From the NCBI GenBank assembly GCA_963576735.1, contig OY755171.1, positions 5,456,001 to 5,520,000 of the forward strand: 64,000 nt of DNA, read 5' to 3'. Below, one piece after another: positions 11,401-21,713 of this stretch (positions within the stretch are counted from its first letter, which is position 1; every line of letters begins with the position of its first letter). Source of the DNA: Bedellia somnulentella. Lineage: Eukaryota > Arthropoda > Insecta > Lepidoptera > Bedelliidae. A model generated the notes under the pieces. The model worked only from the letters and a program-made list of their open reading frames with translations. It did not search any database and was not told the origin of the DNA. A program made the translations under genes and the position numbers.

Positions 11401-13773
11401 GAGAAGGATACACACACTAAAGTCCTAGGGTTACATTGGGATCCGCAAACTGATTGTTTTAAGTTTAATGTTCAGGTCAATTCTGAAAAATGCACTAAAC
11501 GGGCAATCCTTTCTGAAATAGCTAGGATTTACGATCCGCTAGGATTTTTGTCCCCTCTGACCTTATACGCAAAACATTTAATTCAATTGCTATGGGTAGC
11601 TAATATTGGTTGGGACGAAACCCCACCTATTGATATTATTAATTCATGGAGACTTTTTATTCAAGAGCTACCGATAATAAAATGTATTTCTTTTCCGCGT
11701 CACATTTTAGATAATACTTGTACCGTACAGGTGCATGGATTCGCTGACGCGAGTGAAACCGCGTATGCCGGTTGTGTTTATATTCGCTTAACAAGTAGTG
11801 ACGGAGAAATTCGTACTTACCTCGTTATAGCTAAAACTCGTGTGGCCCCTTTACGGGTTCGTCTAACAATACCCCGCCTTGAATTAATGGCTGCCTTATT
11901 ATTATCAAAATTAATAGACAAAGTTATTTCAATCTACGACAATCGGGTCGATATGGATAACGTGTATGCATGGTCTGATGCGTCGATCGTGCTAGCTTGG
12001 TTACACCAACCACCTCATACTTGGAAGACCTTCGTCTCCAACCGCACCAGTGATATCTTGTCTGTTGTGCCCGCATCTCGTTGGCGCCATGTCCACTCTG
12101 CTGACAACCCCGCGGACGTGGCCTCGCGCGGTGCACTGCCCCACGCGCTACGCGCACACCCCCTGTGGTATCACGGCCCAGCTTGGTTACAACGACCTTC
12201 TCATGCATGGCCGTCTTTCAATGAACAATTTGATACCAATGAAGAGAAGCGTATTGTTTCATCAAACGCGTCTACGACGATTAATACAGATATTGAGATT
12301 ATACAGCGTTATTCTTCGCTAGGTAAATTAGTACGAATCACCGCTTGGATAATTCGTTTCTACAAAAAATGCAAACATTTAACTAACCACCACTCAGATT
12401 ATATAACGGTTCCAGAATATAATGAATCCTTGAAAAAACTCGTTCTTTTAGTGCAACAATCGGTTTTTACCGAAGATATAAATAAGATTTCAAAAGGGAA
12501 TTTGCCTTCTCAATCATTAAGGCGTATTACACCATTTCTTCATAGTGACGGTTTGTTACGAGTCGGTGGTAGGATTCATAAGTCACTCTTATCTTATGAT
12601 AGTAAACATCAAATGATTTTACCAAAGAAACATACATTAACTAACCTAATCATAGATGATGCTCATGTGTGTTATCTACATGCCGGACCTCAGACCGTTC
12701 AGTACCTGCTCTCGCAAAAGTACTGGATAATCTCGTGTCGCGATATCGTGCGGCAGCGTATACATCGCTGCGTTCGTTGCTTCAGCGCGCGTCCGACACC
12801 AGTGCAACCGCGCATGGGACCTCTCCCCGCTACTCGTCTGCGGCCCGCGCGACCATTTATTAAAACAGCTGTAGATTATGCCGGCCCTTTCTTTGTTCGC
12901 GCCAATAAGGTGCGTAATGCCAAAGTTATAAAATGTTACGTTTCAGTATTTGTTTGCATGAGTGTCAAAGCTATTCATCTCGAAATCGTTTCCGAGCTTT
13001 CCACTGAAGGTTTTCTTGCTGCGTTACGACGTTTCACTTCCCGTCGTGGATTATGTACCGATATATTTTCCGACTGTGGTACAAACTTTGTGGGTTGTGA
13101 CAAATACTTGAAAGAGCTTTATGCCTTTTTAGGTAATGATTCAGTTCAAAGAAATTTACAAAAGGAAACTCTTCAACAGTGTATAACTTGGCATTTCCAA
13201 CCAAGCCATGCAAGCCATTTCGGGGGTCTTTTTGAAGCTGGGGTGAAAAGTTTTAAGCACCACTTACGTAGAGTACTTGGAACTCGTACACAAACGTACG
13301 ATGAAATGCACACACTTCTGTGTCAAATCGAAGCGGTTCTTAATTCGCGTCCTCTGTCCGTGATGAGTTCGTCAGCTTCAGATCCGCTTCCCCTCACACC
13401 CTCTCATTTCTTGATAGGTGAACCGCTTACGGCCCTACCCGACGTTTCCTTGGTAGACGTTAATCCTAACAGACTTACGCGCTGGCGATGGGTTCAGCAA
13501 TCCGTCCAACATTTCTGGAAGCGATGGAGTAGGGAATATCTTCACGAAATTCAACAAAGTCAAAAGTGGCTTCAAGACCGAGGCCCTTCTATTAGTGAAG
13601 GCACTGTTGTTATTGTACGCGACGACCACCTGCCGCCGCTGCAGTGGAAGCTGGCTCGCGTGCACGCGCTCCATCCCGGGACTGACAACGTCACCCGTGT
13701 GGTTACGCTCAAAATGAATAACAAATTTTTTAAGCGGCCAGTGGTTAAACTGTGTCCGCTACCTATTGAATAG
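8485..13773 (+). CDS. BEL/Pao gag-pol polyprotein (BEL-1)
   Basis: About 1,762 residues from ATG at 8485 (CAAAATGG context). The frame is open back to 8362 but has no earlier ATG. In order: a DUF1759-like gag region (about 130-290), zinc knuckles (CxxC...C and CYNCLNVGHNVINC, about 359-430), an aspartic protease with DSGS (about 500), reverse transcriptase with FVDD (about 910), RNase H (GFADAS, SDAS, NPADVASRG, about 1085-1200), an integrase HHCC finger (about 1393) and DDE core (VDYAGP, SDCGT, FEAG), then a DUF5641-like C-terminus. All are BEL/Pao family parts. Oddity: the conserved motif A aspartate of the RT is asparagine here (residue 832, AAT at 10978-10980), and adjacent residues are also unusual. 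This copy is therefore probably unable to reverse-transcribe on its own. Confidence 0.95.
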   Translation: MAENDHVCEQDIFERDLIIEELRRTLQFATTDEQQFRSRTIDISAHQRKFTKVQCKIEKILFKHKCFDKDEQITIRNEFNDLYYGILAHLNDLKQKEERVRRSSRIFLSSSEAPQQCHHSKTLPTLPLPSFSGDPTDWPSYIDLFKSLVHSNSAYTDAEKLRYLILTVKNKPFNLIKSLPISEDNYAIALEILISRYENKRVIASKHLDRILDIENCSDKSVHSLRRLLNVYQENIKALEAMQFPVGQWNFILLNILLRKIPVGTRKCFERSLVKPSSIPDVNTLITFLEKEISADEIINISVGGQSISQQNTKVGSSLSSRTITQQRSFNALAANNVGLPTRQTDENQRSYNVLKKQTCICCEAQHSLTKCSKFLNLTPHARYNLIQNKNICYNCLNVGHNVINCKSSYVCRSCHKRHHSLIHFSNQASPVVSDSAVITLPPAKVDPVPPTQSESNSIHNNCASNSNAPSMRTSTVLLSTALIDVCVGSSILSTVRCVVDSGSQASFITESCAQRLGLNRKKINIPVYGIGDSEPVKPKGVISCLVKPKGKQNPIIQVEALILPKLMSHMPSVPLPQKGWTHLTNLTLADPDFRTPQPVEMLLGADILSHVLLGNIVSGLPGSPIAVNSVFGYLLLGKLNLDPVVSTPPHVCFSSFDNDNLQRFWELESLPEKRSYTPDEELCESLFQRTHTRDGITGRYVVSLPFKPDAPPLGESRQTALARLHKLEYRLERNPTLKRDYHACIQEYLDLNHMEPVTSDAALGAHYYIPHHCVVKESSETTRTRVVFDAGCKSSNGVSLNQVLLTGPKLHPDIVDILLKFRIHLIGFTSNCKQMYRNIGMCKDHLDYQRILWRSSPAEPVQDFRLRTVTFGVSSSPFLALRTIQQLAHDESHRFPLAAPVLLESIFVDDVVAGANSESDALALQRELIGICSSAGFELRKWHSNSPAILAAVESSSPHGGRQETVSVAHLEKDTHTKVLGLHWDPQTDCFKFNVQVNSEKCTKRAILSEIARIYDPLGFLSPLTLYAKHLIQLLWVANIGWDETPPIDIINSWRLFIQELPIIKCISFPRHILDNTCTVQVHGFADASETAYAGCVYIRLTSSDGEIRTYLVIAKTRVAPLRVRLTIPRLELMAALLLSKLIDKVISIYDNRVDMDNVYAWSDASIVLAWLHQPPHTWKTFVSNRTSDILSVVPASRWRHVHSADNPADVASRGALPHALRAHPLWYHGPAWLQRPSHAWPSFNEQFDTNEEKRIVSSNASTTINTDIEIIQRYSSLGKLVRITAWIIRFYKKCKHLTNHHSDYITVPEYNESLKKLVLLVQQSVFTEDINKISKGNLPSQSLRRITPFLHSDGLLRVGGRIHKSLLSYDSKHQMILPKKHTLTNLIIDDAHVCYLHAGPQTVQYLLSQKYWIISCRDIVRQRIHRCVRCFSARPTPVQPRMGPLPATRLRPARPFIKTAVDYAGPFFVRANKVRNAKVIKCYVSVFVCMSVKAIHLEIVSELSTEGFLAALRRFTSRRGLCTDIFSDCGTNFVGCDKYLKELYAFLGNDSVQRNLQKETLQQCITWHFQPSHASHFGGLFEAGVKSFKHHLRRVLGTRTQTYDEMHTLLCQIEAVLNSRPLSVMSSSASDPLPLTPSHFLIGEPLTALPDVSLVDVNPNRLTRWRWVQQSVQHFWKRWSREYLHEIQQSQKWLQDRGPSISEGTVVIVRDDHLPPLQWKLARVHALHPGTDNVTRVVTLKMNNKFFKRPVVKLCPLPIE

Positions 13774-13867
13774 AGTACTTTATACATATTTAAATCATAG
13801 TCATAGGTTAGGTTATATTTTCTTTTATTTTGTTAAAAGTTATATACTTTTAAGGTGAGCGGGTTTA

Positions 13868-14321
13868 TGTTCCGTACTGGAACAAATTAGTTTATAATTT
13901 TCTTTATTAGGTGTGCACAAGACAACAAAACATAGTTTACATACTTTTTAATTCACGTTAGAAATAGATTTATTTCATGTGGCTTATTTTCTCTAACACT
14001 ACCTCGTTGATGCGGGAAACTGGCAACATTGACGTCTGACGTCTTACAACTACATCCGTTTCCGCAAGTTAGTCTCTCTTTCTCAACACGCCGATATGTG
14101 AGTGCACACGTTCGTATAAAAGTTACCAAATAAATTCCGAATCAAGTCTATTTCCCGAACAAAGTGAAAAAGGACTGAACCACATTTATCTATGGACCTA
14201 TGGTGAAAAGTGTAAGCCTGCGCTGTGATTCATCAATAAACTCTCGAGAGTTCGAACGCCACCCCTGCCAGCCACGTGCCTGGTAAGTGTTTAAAGTTTA
14301 AATAAGTCACTCGCGGCTACA
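13868..14321 (+). repeat. BEL-1 3' LTR
   Basis: 454 bp and apparently identical to the 5' LTR. The coding frame stops 94 bp before it. The stretch just upstream (AAGGTGAGCGGG, 13852-13863) is purine-rich and is the best polypurine-tract candidate for plus-strand priming. Confidence 0.95.
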
Positions 14322-14445
14322 AAGTGTGTTGGTAATAGGTTCTCAAACACATCAAACAACGATTACTTTCGAAAAAAACGATTCTCTTAGTCACTTCTTG
14401 AGACACCTGCGAAAAGCAATGGATAATATAGTGTTAAATAAGCTT
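14322..14445 (-). mobile_element. SINE family A, right half, split by BEL-1
   Basis: It continues the copy at 7786-7898 beyond the AAGTG target duplication: TTGGTAATAGG, CTCAAACACATC, then ACGATTCTCTTAGTCACTTCTT. It is more diverged than other copies, so the SINE predates the retrotransposon. Confidence 0.65.
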
Positions 14446-14562
14446 TAGTTATGTTTTAATGAGTTTTGGACATAAATCGCGAACTTCAGTTTTCTTAAAT
14501 CATTCAAATATACATTCAGTTTTCAATCCTTCTCGCAATAAATTTCCAAAACTGGCTCTCTC

Positions 14563-14614
14563 TCTCTCTGGCTACCCCTTTTAAGATAATAGCCATGAGT
14601 ATATGTATGTATGT
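14563..14614 (+). mobile_element. SINE family A, 3' tail fragment
   Basis: CTCTGGCTACCCC, a damaged hairpin (TTTTAAG), AGCCATGAG and the TATGTATG tail. It is truncated to the last ~50 bases. A short CT run precedes it. Confidence 0.6.
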
Positions 14615-14666
14615 TAAATATTTCATTCTTCAGTTTTGCAATAACTGAGCATAAATGTAAGAATGC

Positions 14667-15069
14667 TGATGGTTAGCAGGCTGTTTGTGCGCCTGCTGCT
14701 CGATCACGTACTCGATCAGCCTCGTGGTGGCGTCTCAAGTCGAAGGTGGTGGAGTTGTAGTAGAAATAATACGGCAACTTGCTGTTACTTAGATTTACTG
14801 TTAGATGTACTATTTATAATTATATATAATATATTTTAAGTTATATGGACTCTATACAGTATGAATTATGAATAAAATGACTCTGAACAATCTAATCGTC
14901 TTCTTGTCTTGAATTTCTTGAAAATGTAAAAGAAAGATGCAGCCGGCATCTGGGTTTTATACACGAAGCTGTTTGTCTCCTTTCTGATGGCGCTTGACGT
15001 GACTGACGCGCCTCTGGATTGTTTATGTTTTGAGCCCGTTAAAGCACTTGGATCCAAGTGGCTTTAACA
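14667..15069 (-). repeat. BEL-2 3' LTR
   Basis: 403 bp, identical by eye to the right copy. The gag-pol stop (15097-15099) is only 27 bases away, so 3' untranslated internal sequence is almost absent. The intervening GGCCCCCCAGTA (minus strand) abuts the LTR where a polypurine tract would be expected, but it is pyrimidine-rich on the coding strand. Confidence 0.95.
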
Positions 15070-15096
15070 TACTGGGGGGCCATTGAAGACGAGTCT

Positions 15097-18000
15097 TCAA
15101 TCTTCTTCTACAAGTAGGCACAAGCGATTTATGGCTCGCCTTACTGTCGATTGTATGGTCTTGATATCGGCCACTCTCGGGACACCATCTGCTCCTGGAT
15201 ATAGTTTAGTGACTCGCCCTCTTCGCCATAACAGAGGTGGAGAGTTATCTTCGCTTATTAGGACAAGATCACCCATGCGCAAGTCTCTACATCTTACTCG
15301 CCATTGAGTTCGCTGTTGTAGCTCTGATAAATATTCCCTGTGCCATCTCCTCCAAAATGTTTGCCGTAGCTGCTCCAACAGTTGAAAGCGATCCAATCTC
15401 TTCGTCGGTAAGTCTGCCAGATCCGGTGATGGAAGAGCCGTGAGTGACCTGCCGAGGAGAAAGTGTCCCGGTGTGAGAACTGCCAAATCATTTGGGGAGG
15501 AGGAAAGGGGAGCGATGGGTCTACTGTTGAGGATAGCCTCAACCTGGGCAAAAAGAGAAGATAATTCCTCGAATGTGAGGTGGGTGTTACCCATGATGCG
15601 TTTAATGTGAAACTTAGCAAGCTTAATGCCAGCTTCCGCGCTTCCGTTGAAATTAGGGGCGTAAACCGGGCAAAATCTAAAGTTAATATTTTGAACATTA
15701 GCAAACTGCACAAATGTGTCTTTATTGTCGTTAAAAAATGAATTTATTTCCTTAGCTGCGGCAACGAAATTTCGCCCATTGTCACAAAATATTTCACTGG
15801 GCTTCCCCCTGCGGGCTATAAAACGTTTTAAGGTTATAATAAATGAATACTTTGAAAGAGAACTAACTGCTTCTAAGTGCATACATCTGTATCTAAGGCA
15901 GATAAAAAGGCAAAGATAACATTTAGTAATTTTACACCCTCTACCCCTACGATCAGTGATAAAAAATGGACCACCAAAATCAATTGCAACACTTATGAAT
16001 GGAAAATCAGGTGTAACACGCTGCTCAGGCAAATCACCCATTATATTCTCCATTGGCTTAATCGTAAAACGCCTACAAGTAATGCAGGAGCGATAAATGC
16101 GTTTGGCAAGATTCCTACCACCTATAGGCCAGAATCTTTCTCTAACCTTAGATAATAAGAGGGATGGCCCAGCATGTAAGAGAGATATGTGTTCATATGT
16201 AAAAATTAATTTTGTGAGATGATGCTTAGCACAGAGCAACTGTGGATGCTGTGCGTTATAGCCAAGCGCAGCTTCCCTCAATCTTCCACCTACTCTTAAG
16301 ATGCCCTTATCATCTACAAAAGGGGACAAAGATAGTAAATTGCTCTTGGATTCAAGTGGCCTATGACACTTTAAGGACATGATATCCTTACCAAAACTTT
16401 CCGCTTGTGAAAGCTTAACAAGAATATGTAGAGAGGCTTCAAGTTCTGCGAGGCTTATGGGGCCTGATATAAATTCCCCTTTGCATTTAATGTTAATAAA
16501 TCTTTGAACATATGCAAAAACGCGAGTAAGTCTGGAAAAATTGGAAAATCTTTTGAAATCTATGACTGATGGACTTGAAACTTCAACAGATGCCAAAAGA
16601 GATAAATGAGGCTTTAATTCTGGAATAATCTGAGTATCCATATCGTCCTTATTGAGAGTGGGCCATTCACTCTCAGGACGTAGCAAGTAAGAAGGGCCAT
16701 GCCACCATAAAGAATGGGAATACAAGTTTATGGGGTCTACCCCTCTGGAAGCAAGATCAGCTGGATTTAAATGAGTGGGCACATAGAGCCAGGAAGAATC
16801 CTTGGTGAGCTCTTGAATAGAAGAAATCCTATTAGCCACATAGGTTTTTAATTTGGAGGGACATGCTTTAATCCATGCCAGGACAACCGTAGAGTCTGAC
16901 CAATATACTAGCCTATCGATGGGTTTACGCATCGTGGATGATACAGTCTTAACTAATTTGGTGGATAGCAAAGCCGCACACAGCTCTAACCTAGGTATGG
17001 TAGATTGCCTTAATGGAGCAACGCGCGACTTGGCGCAGAGCAGATTGCAGACCTGGAGGCCTGATGACGATGTACTCTTAATGTAGACACAAGCACCATA
17101 CGCCAACTTCGAAGCATCACTGAAGCTATGCAGCTCTATAGAAACAGGAAAGTCAATCAGAACATTTCTAGGAACAGAGAAGTTTTTTAAATTATGAAGA
17201 TTGTTTATGAATGATGACCATTTATTCAGAATTTTGGGAGGAACTGGTTGATCCCAATCCAGATGTAGCGACCACAAACTTTGAAGTAGTATTTTTGGTT
17301 TCACTGTACATAAAGTAAGGAGACCCAGGGGGTCAAAAACCTTGAAGGTTGTCGAAAGTATGGAACGTTTCGTGACTAAGATAGGGGGGGTATGGTTAAC
17401 ATTGAAATGAAGTGAATCTTCCTGTGGTTTCCATCCTAATCCTAATGTATGAAATGATTGGCTAATGGTTAAGCTGTCATTCTCTCCTTCGTTCAATTCC
17501 GAATCTAAAACTAAAGTTGAATTACTCCTATATTTACGTAAATTAAATTTTCCAGTGAGGAGTATTTTTGAAACTATATTTTTAATACTTAGAAGCTCTG
17601 ACTCTGAGTCAGACCCGGTCAATAAGTCATCACAGTAAAAATCTGACTTTATTATGGTTTCTATTTGTTTGTTGGAAATATATTGAGCTATATCATTTCC
17701 TAGACCCCTTCTGATGTCAGCAGTGTGGTCTGCCAAATAATGTAGACACCTAGCAGCTAGAAAACTTGCACTAGCAAATCCATAAGTGACAGTGTTAAGT
17801 CTGAAAGATTTTAAAGGATGAGCAGCGTCTTCACGCCAAAGAATTGTTTGCAAATCTCTATCCTGATCGTTGACTAAGATTTGTCGATACTGTTTTTCTA
17901 TATCTCCTGACAAAACGTATTTGTGGAAACGAAACCTTAAAAGAATGTTAAAGAGAGAATCTTGAATGTTGGGACCAATCATTTGAATGTCGTTAACAGA

Positions 18001-20409
18001 AAATCCGGAAGTAGTGCGAGCAGATGCATCGAACACTACCCTTAGCTTAGTTGATTCGCTGCTTTCCTTAAGCACAGCGTGATGAGGCAGAAAGTAAGAG
18101 TTACTAGCTCTATTGACTGACGACGGGGATAAGTGACCCAAGTCACCATATTCTTTAATAAAATTGGAGTACCTCTCCTTTAAATCTTGATTGGTATTGA
18201 GACGATTTTCTAATGCAAAAAAACGTTTTCGAGCCATCAGATAAGATTCACCTAAACAGGTTGATGGTTGCTTGAGAGGCAACCTGACACAGAAACGACC
18301 ATCACTCAGGCGTTGAGTGTTCTGAATAAAATGAGTTTCAGCTTCCGAAACTATTGGCTTCGGGCTTACATCACTGGGAAAGTCTTCGCACTCCCAAAAA
18401 GCTTTAAGATCATGTTGAATCTCTTCAGTAGTTATGAAATTGCAGTTAACTGGATGAAATGAATCTACCGAAGGGGTAGTTGTGCCTGCCACTATCCAAC
18501 CTAGAAGGGAAGCCTGCAATATTGGCATACCTGGGCCTAATAGTTGACGTTCCGAACTTAGAATGTCCCAGAAGAGATCCGCTCCTAGAAGGACATGAAT
18601 TGGAGATGATTTATAAAAGAAAGGGTCAGCAAGCTCTGAGGGGGGAGGTAAGTTTAAATTGGAAATATTAATGTTTTGTTGGGGAACCTTTCCTGCCAAA
18701 TATGGCAAAACTAAGAAACTATGTGTACGGCTATATGCACCCGTTCTGGATTTAAACAAAGCAGAGCATCTTTCAGGAATAAGATGAAGTGATGTGTCAC
18801 CGATCCCTAATATGTTCTTGACCATGGATGGTTGGCCTTTCAATTGTAACTTGGATTGAAGTTCAGCTGAAATGAAGGATGAGTCAGAACCACTGTCCAG
18901 AAGACACCTTACTGTTTCAACTTTATTGTTCTGTGGATTAATAACATCTATTAATGCTGTGGAGAGGATGGTTCCAGATGAAGACACAGCGGACATGGCG
19001 ACAGAAGAAACCGTTTCGGGATCAGCTGTGTTTGCAGTGAGATGCAGACAAGAAGGCGCTGGCTTCGTATGATCAGCTCCAGAAAAATCATGAAGCAAAG
19101 TATTATGGCGTTTACCACAAGTCCGACAATTGCTTAATTTACACCTTGATGTTGGGTGATCAACAGTTAAACAATTATGACAAAGCTCTAACTTGTTTAC
19201 AAGAGCCCATCTATCCTTATTGTCTAAAGCTCTAAAGGTAGGACAACTATATATTCGATGCCCGTTATTACACACAACACATTTTTGTTCGTCTCGCTTT
19301 ACTGTTGCTGCAAACGCCTGTACCTTATGCTGGTTAATGCCTTGACCTCTGTATGATTCAGGTTTACTTAAAGGTTTACTATTAGTATTTCGCTTCTGAG
19401 ATAGCGCCTCTAGAACATCAGCCCTATTCCGCAGGAAATCCCTTAAATCACTAAAAGTGGGAAGCTCTGTGTGAAGATTGCCTTTGTATTCTTCCCATTT
19501 GACATTAGTGTTTAGATCAAACTTTGAGGAAGCTAAATAAATTAAAATAGAATCCCAGTGTTGAACTGGTTGACCTAAAGTCTGTAAAGCCCTAACATTC
19601 TTGGTGATGTGATCACTTAAAAACCTAAGAGACTTGTCTGATTCACTCTGCATAACCTTGAGATTAAAAAGTGCACTAAGATGATTATTAACTAATTGCC
19701 TTTTATTGTTATACCTTTCACATAATATATTCCATGCTTCTACATAATTGAAATCAGATACCTCGAGGTTTGCTATAACCCTGGCTGCTTCACCTTGTAG
19801 GTATGAGCAGAGGTAATGAAATTTATGAATGGGTTTAATATGATTATTACTGTGAATTAAGGATTCAAATGTGTCTCTGAATTCAAGCCATTTGAAGTAA
19901 GAACCATCAAACTTGGGTATAATAATTTGAGGTAGCCTAAATCCCATCGTGCCTTGATTGGTGCAACAAGCATGCGGGAGGGAGGCCTCTGATCTACTAG
20001 TGGCATCTTCAAATCCATCAATGGGTTTGTTGACACTGATTAAATTTCGTGCCTTAATAATTGCTGAACAAAAATCATTGGAGATGACTTCCCTTTCATT
20101 TAATTCATACTCCAGATTGTTAAAATTAATAGTCTCCATTTGAGATTGCAGGTGTTCAAATTGAGAGTTTAACTCCAAAAACTTGTCTAATTTGAATGTT
20201 AATTCAGCTACTTGAATAGAGCTTAATGGCTTATCACCTCCATGTTCCATGAGGTTAATTAAAAAGTTATTAAATTTAGTCACTTGCCCTTTGATTGAAG
20301 TGCGTTTGTACTTAAGCACAGTATATTCATCGCTTGCCATTTTGGCAGGGCTTGAGCTTCGACTGGCATGAGCAGTGTTTGTTTTTACTGATAATTCACT
20401 GTCAGTCAT
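15097..20409 (-). CDS. BEL/Pao gag-pol polyprotein (BEL-2)
   Basis: A 1,770-residue uninterrupted frame. In order: an N-terminal region rich in charged helices (1-130), a DUF1759-like gag domain (about 155-340), zinc knuckles (CVVCNNGHRIYSC, CHNCLTVDHPTSRC, about 375-430), an aspartic protease LLDSGSDSSF (about 505), RT with the motif A aspartate in SGDIEKQYRQ (about 835) and FYCDD (about 928), RNase H (SFSDAS, YWSDST, NPADLASRG, about 1098-1205), integrase with an HHCC finger (HI...LLH...CITC), then DFGGP, FCDNG and SAEAG giving the D, D, E triad (about 1476-1590), then a DUF5641-like tail. No stop or frameshift is seen. Start: the ATG at 20407-20409 is the first in frame; a second ATG at residue 24 (MASDEY) is possible. 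Confidence 0.95.
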   Translation of the reverse strand: MTDSELSVKTNTAHASRSSSPAKMASDEYTVLKYKRTSIKGQVTKFNNFLINLMEHGGDKPLSSIQVAELTFKLDKFLELNSQFEHLQSQMETINFNNLEYELNEREVISNDFCSAIIKARNLISVNKPIDGFEDATSRSEASLPHACCTNQGTMGFRLPQIIIPKFDGSYFKWLEFRDTFESLIHSNNHIKPIHKFHYLCSYLQGEAARVIANLEVSDFNYVEAWNILCERYNNKRQLVNNHLSALFNLKVMQSESDKSLRFLSDHITKNVRALQTLGQPVQHWDSILIYLASSKFDLNTNVKWEEYKGNLHTELPTFSDLRDFLRNRADVLEALSQKRNTNSKPLSKPESYRGQGINQHKVQAFAATVKRDEQKCVVCNNGHRIYSCPTFRALDNKDRWALVNKLELCHNCLTVDHPTSRCKLSNCRTCGKRHNTLLHDFSGADHTKPAPSCLHLTANTADPETVSSVAMSAVSSSGTILSTALIDVINPQNNKVETVRCLLDSGSDSSFISAELQSKLQLKGQPSMVKNILGIGDTSLHLIPERCSALFKSRTGAYSRTHSFLVLPYLAGKVPQQNINISNLNLPPPSELADPFFYKSSPIHVLLGADLFWDILSSERQLLGPGMPILQASLLGWIVAGTTTPSVDSFHPVNCNFITTEEIQHDLKAFWECEDFPSDVSPKPIVSEAETHFIQNTQRLSDGRFCVRLPLKQPSTCLGESYLMARKRFFALENRLNTNQDLKERYSNFIKEYGDLGHLSPSSVNRASNSYFLPHHAVLKESSESTKLRVVFDASARTTSGFSVNDIQMIGPNIQDSLFNILLRFRFHKYVLSGDIEKQYRQILVNDQDRDLQTILWREDAAHPLKSFRLNTVTYGFASASFLAARCLHYLADHTADIRRGLGNDIAQYISNKQIETIIKSDFYCDDLLTGSDSESELLSIKNIVSKILLTGKFNLRKYRSNSTLVLDSELNEGENDSLTISQSFHTLGLGWKPQEDSLHFNVNHTPPILVTKRSILSTTFKVFDPLGLLTLCTVKPKILLQSLWSLHLDWDQPVPPKILNKWSSFINNLHNLKNFSVPRNVLIDFPVSIELHSFSDASKLAYGACVYIKSTSSSGLQVCNLLCAKSRVAPLRQSTIPRLELCAALLSTKLVKTVSSTMRKPIDRLVYWSDSTVVLAWIKACPSKLKTYVANRISSIQELTKDSSWLYVPTHLNPADLASRGVDPINLYSHSLWWHGPSYLLRPESEWPTLNKDDMDTQIIPELKPHLSLLASVEVSSPSVIDFKRFSNFSRLTRVFAYVQRFINIKCKGEFISGPISLAELEASLHILVKLSQAESFGKDIMSLKCHRPLESKSNLLSLSPFVDDKGILRVGGRLREAALGYNAQHPQLLCAKHHLTKLIFTYEHISLLHAGPSLLLSKVRERFWPIGGRNLAKRIYRSCITCRRFTIKPMENIMGDLPEQRVTPDFPFISVAIDFGGPFFITDRRGRGCKITKCYLCLFICLRYRCMHLEAVSSLSKYSFIITLKRFIARRGKPSEIFCDNGRNFVAAAKEINSFFNDNKDTFVQFANVQNINFRFCPVYAPNFNGSAEAGIKLAKFHIKRIMGNTHLTFEELSSLFAQVEAILNSRPIAPLSSSPNDLAVLTPGHFLLGRSLTALPSPDLADLPTKRLDRFQLLEQLRQTFWRRWHREYLSELQQRTQWRVRCRDLRMGDLVLISEDNSPPLLWRRGRVTKLYPGADGVPRVADIKTIQSTVRRAINRLCLLVEED

Positions 20410-21713
20410 TTTGAAAAGGAAATTAATAATTAATAATTGATAAGTAACTAGTTAAGTGAAAGGTTCTGTATATAGATAAATTTCTGGAGTTAATTGTTAT
20501 AGTAAAGGGTGTGGCAAGAATGTAAAATTAAAGTAAATTGTAAACCGGTTTACGCTCCTTGTGAAGGTGACGCCGCTGGAGACAACAGGCAGCAGCTGAA
20601 TGATGCAGGCCTGCGTTCCTCGGTGAAGTTCACGTTCACTGAAATTGTTTGAAACAGTAGTAAGTATATATCCCTGAATCGTTTGGTAGAGCGGAAACTG
20701 GCATGAAACTAACCAATATTAAGTTTGTATATTGAAATTAATTGAATTAAGTGAAGAGTTTTATTGATATGCTGCTAGAGTTGCCGGCACATGTGAGGTA
20801 TGAGTACCTTAACTGCTGCCTTTACTTAATTGAGTGAATGTATATAAGCAAAGTGAGTCAATGATTCACATGTGCACTTGATGGCTGTAGAAAATATATG
20901 GTTGATTAACCTAAGTGAAGAGCATGTGGTTTTGTAAAATTAGTTATGTTGCTCACTAGTTTTACAAAAACACTAAAATGCCAAAGTGAAGTTAAAATAT
21001 TGAAAACTAAGTAATTAATGCAAGACAAGGCTGAAATTCTGATATTGATATGATTAAGAAACTATTTAAGTTGGCATGTGGTATGAAACATAACCTGGAT
21101 GTCCTTAATAGAGTGCGCTGATTCCACTTGGTGAGGCGTTGGAGCCTGTTAGATGAATTGCTGTAAGGTTAAGTTGCAATTATCTTTGTAAATGTTATGC
21201 GCTAACTCTGTAGCACATGGGAGGCCTATGTCATACACTGGATCACAGAAACCAGCGGCTGTGGCTCAGAAATAGCTGAGTGGTGATTGCCATGTGCAAT
21301 CAGTTCAACTTTAATTTCATCATGTGGACCATGCCGTTGAGAATCTATTCTAACCTCAAAATTTTTAAGAAATAAATGGGAAGTAATGTGCTTTCTAGGT
21401 AATTAAATAGATTTGTGATTAGATTGATGTAAAATACAAAGGGATTGCTGAGATATTAATGGATGTAAATTGATTATCTTGACTAATTTGCCCGTGGTGA
21501 GGGGTTTTAAGGTGAGGAAAAGAAAGGAATGATTGGCTCACGACACTCTCCTCGGTAAGATGCTGGCAGGTGGGATGGCTGCTGTGTCCAACCCTTGGAC
21601 CTGGCTTCTTCACCGGCGGCTTGGCGTGGCGTGGCGTAGTCCTCCTTTTCTCTCGTGCTGCTGGTGGTGCCTCTGCTGCGTAGGCTGACTGAAGTTTCTG
21701 TTCGGGCGCCAAA
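20410..21713 (-). other. BEL-2 5' untranslated leader
   Basis: About 1.3 kb between the 5' LTR and gag-pol, long for the family. A 111-codon frame (21419-21754) begins in the LTR and has proline/histidine-rich composition with no recognised domain. It may be an upstream ORF or chance. Some of the leader may be removed by splicing; I could not settle this by eye. Confidence 0.6.
21698..21711 (-). promoter_or_regulatory. tRNA-Lys-type primer binding site of BEL-2
   Basis: On the minus strand the sequence is TGGCGCCCGAACAG, two bases inside the 5' LTR. It is complementary to the 3' end of animal tRNA-Lys(UUU), ending CUGUUCGGGCGCCA, over 14 bases. This fixes the element's orientation independently of the ORF. 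Confidence 0.85.

Larger units (their letters stand above)
7899..14321 (+). mobile_element. Complete BEL/Pao LTR retrotransposon (BEL-1)
   Basis: A 6,423-bp element bounded by two direct 454-bp LTRs (7899-8352 and 13868-14321) that begin TG and end CA. The flanking direct repeat AAGTG (7894-7898 and 14322-14326) is a 5-bp target duplication. The LTRs match at every position I compared by eye, so the insertion is recent. It carries one long gag-pol frame and no env-like frame. No TGG-starting tRNA primer site is obvious right after the 5' LTR, so the priming tRNA is unresolved. Confidence 0.95.

Noticed and set aside
12669..12863. Frames inside the gag-pol and LINE genes in other phases
   Set aside because: They are shadows of the long coding frames.
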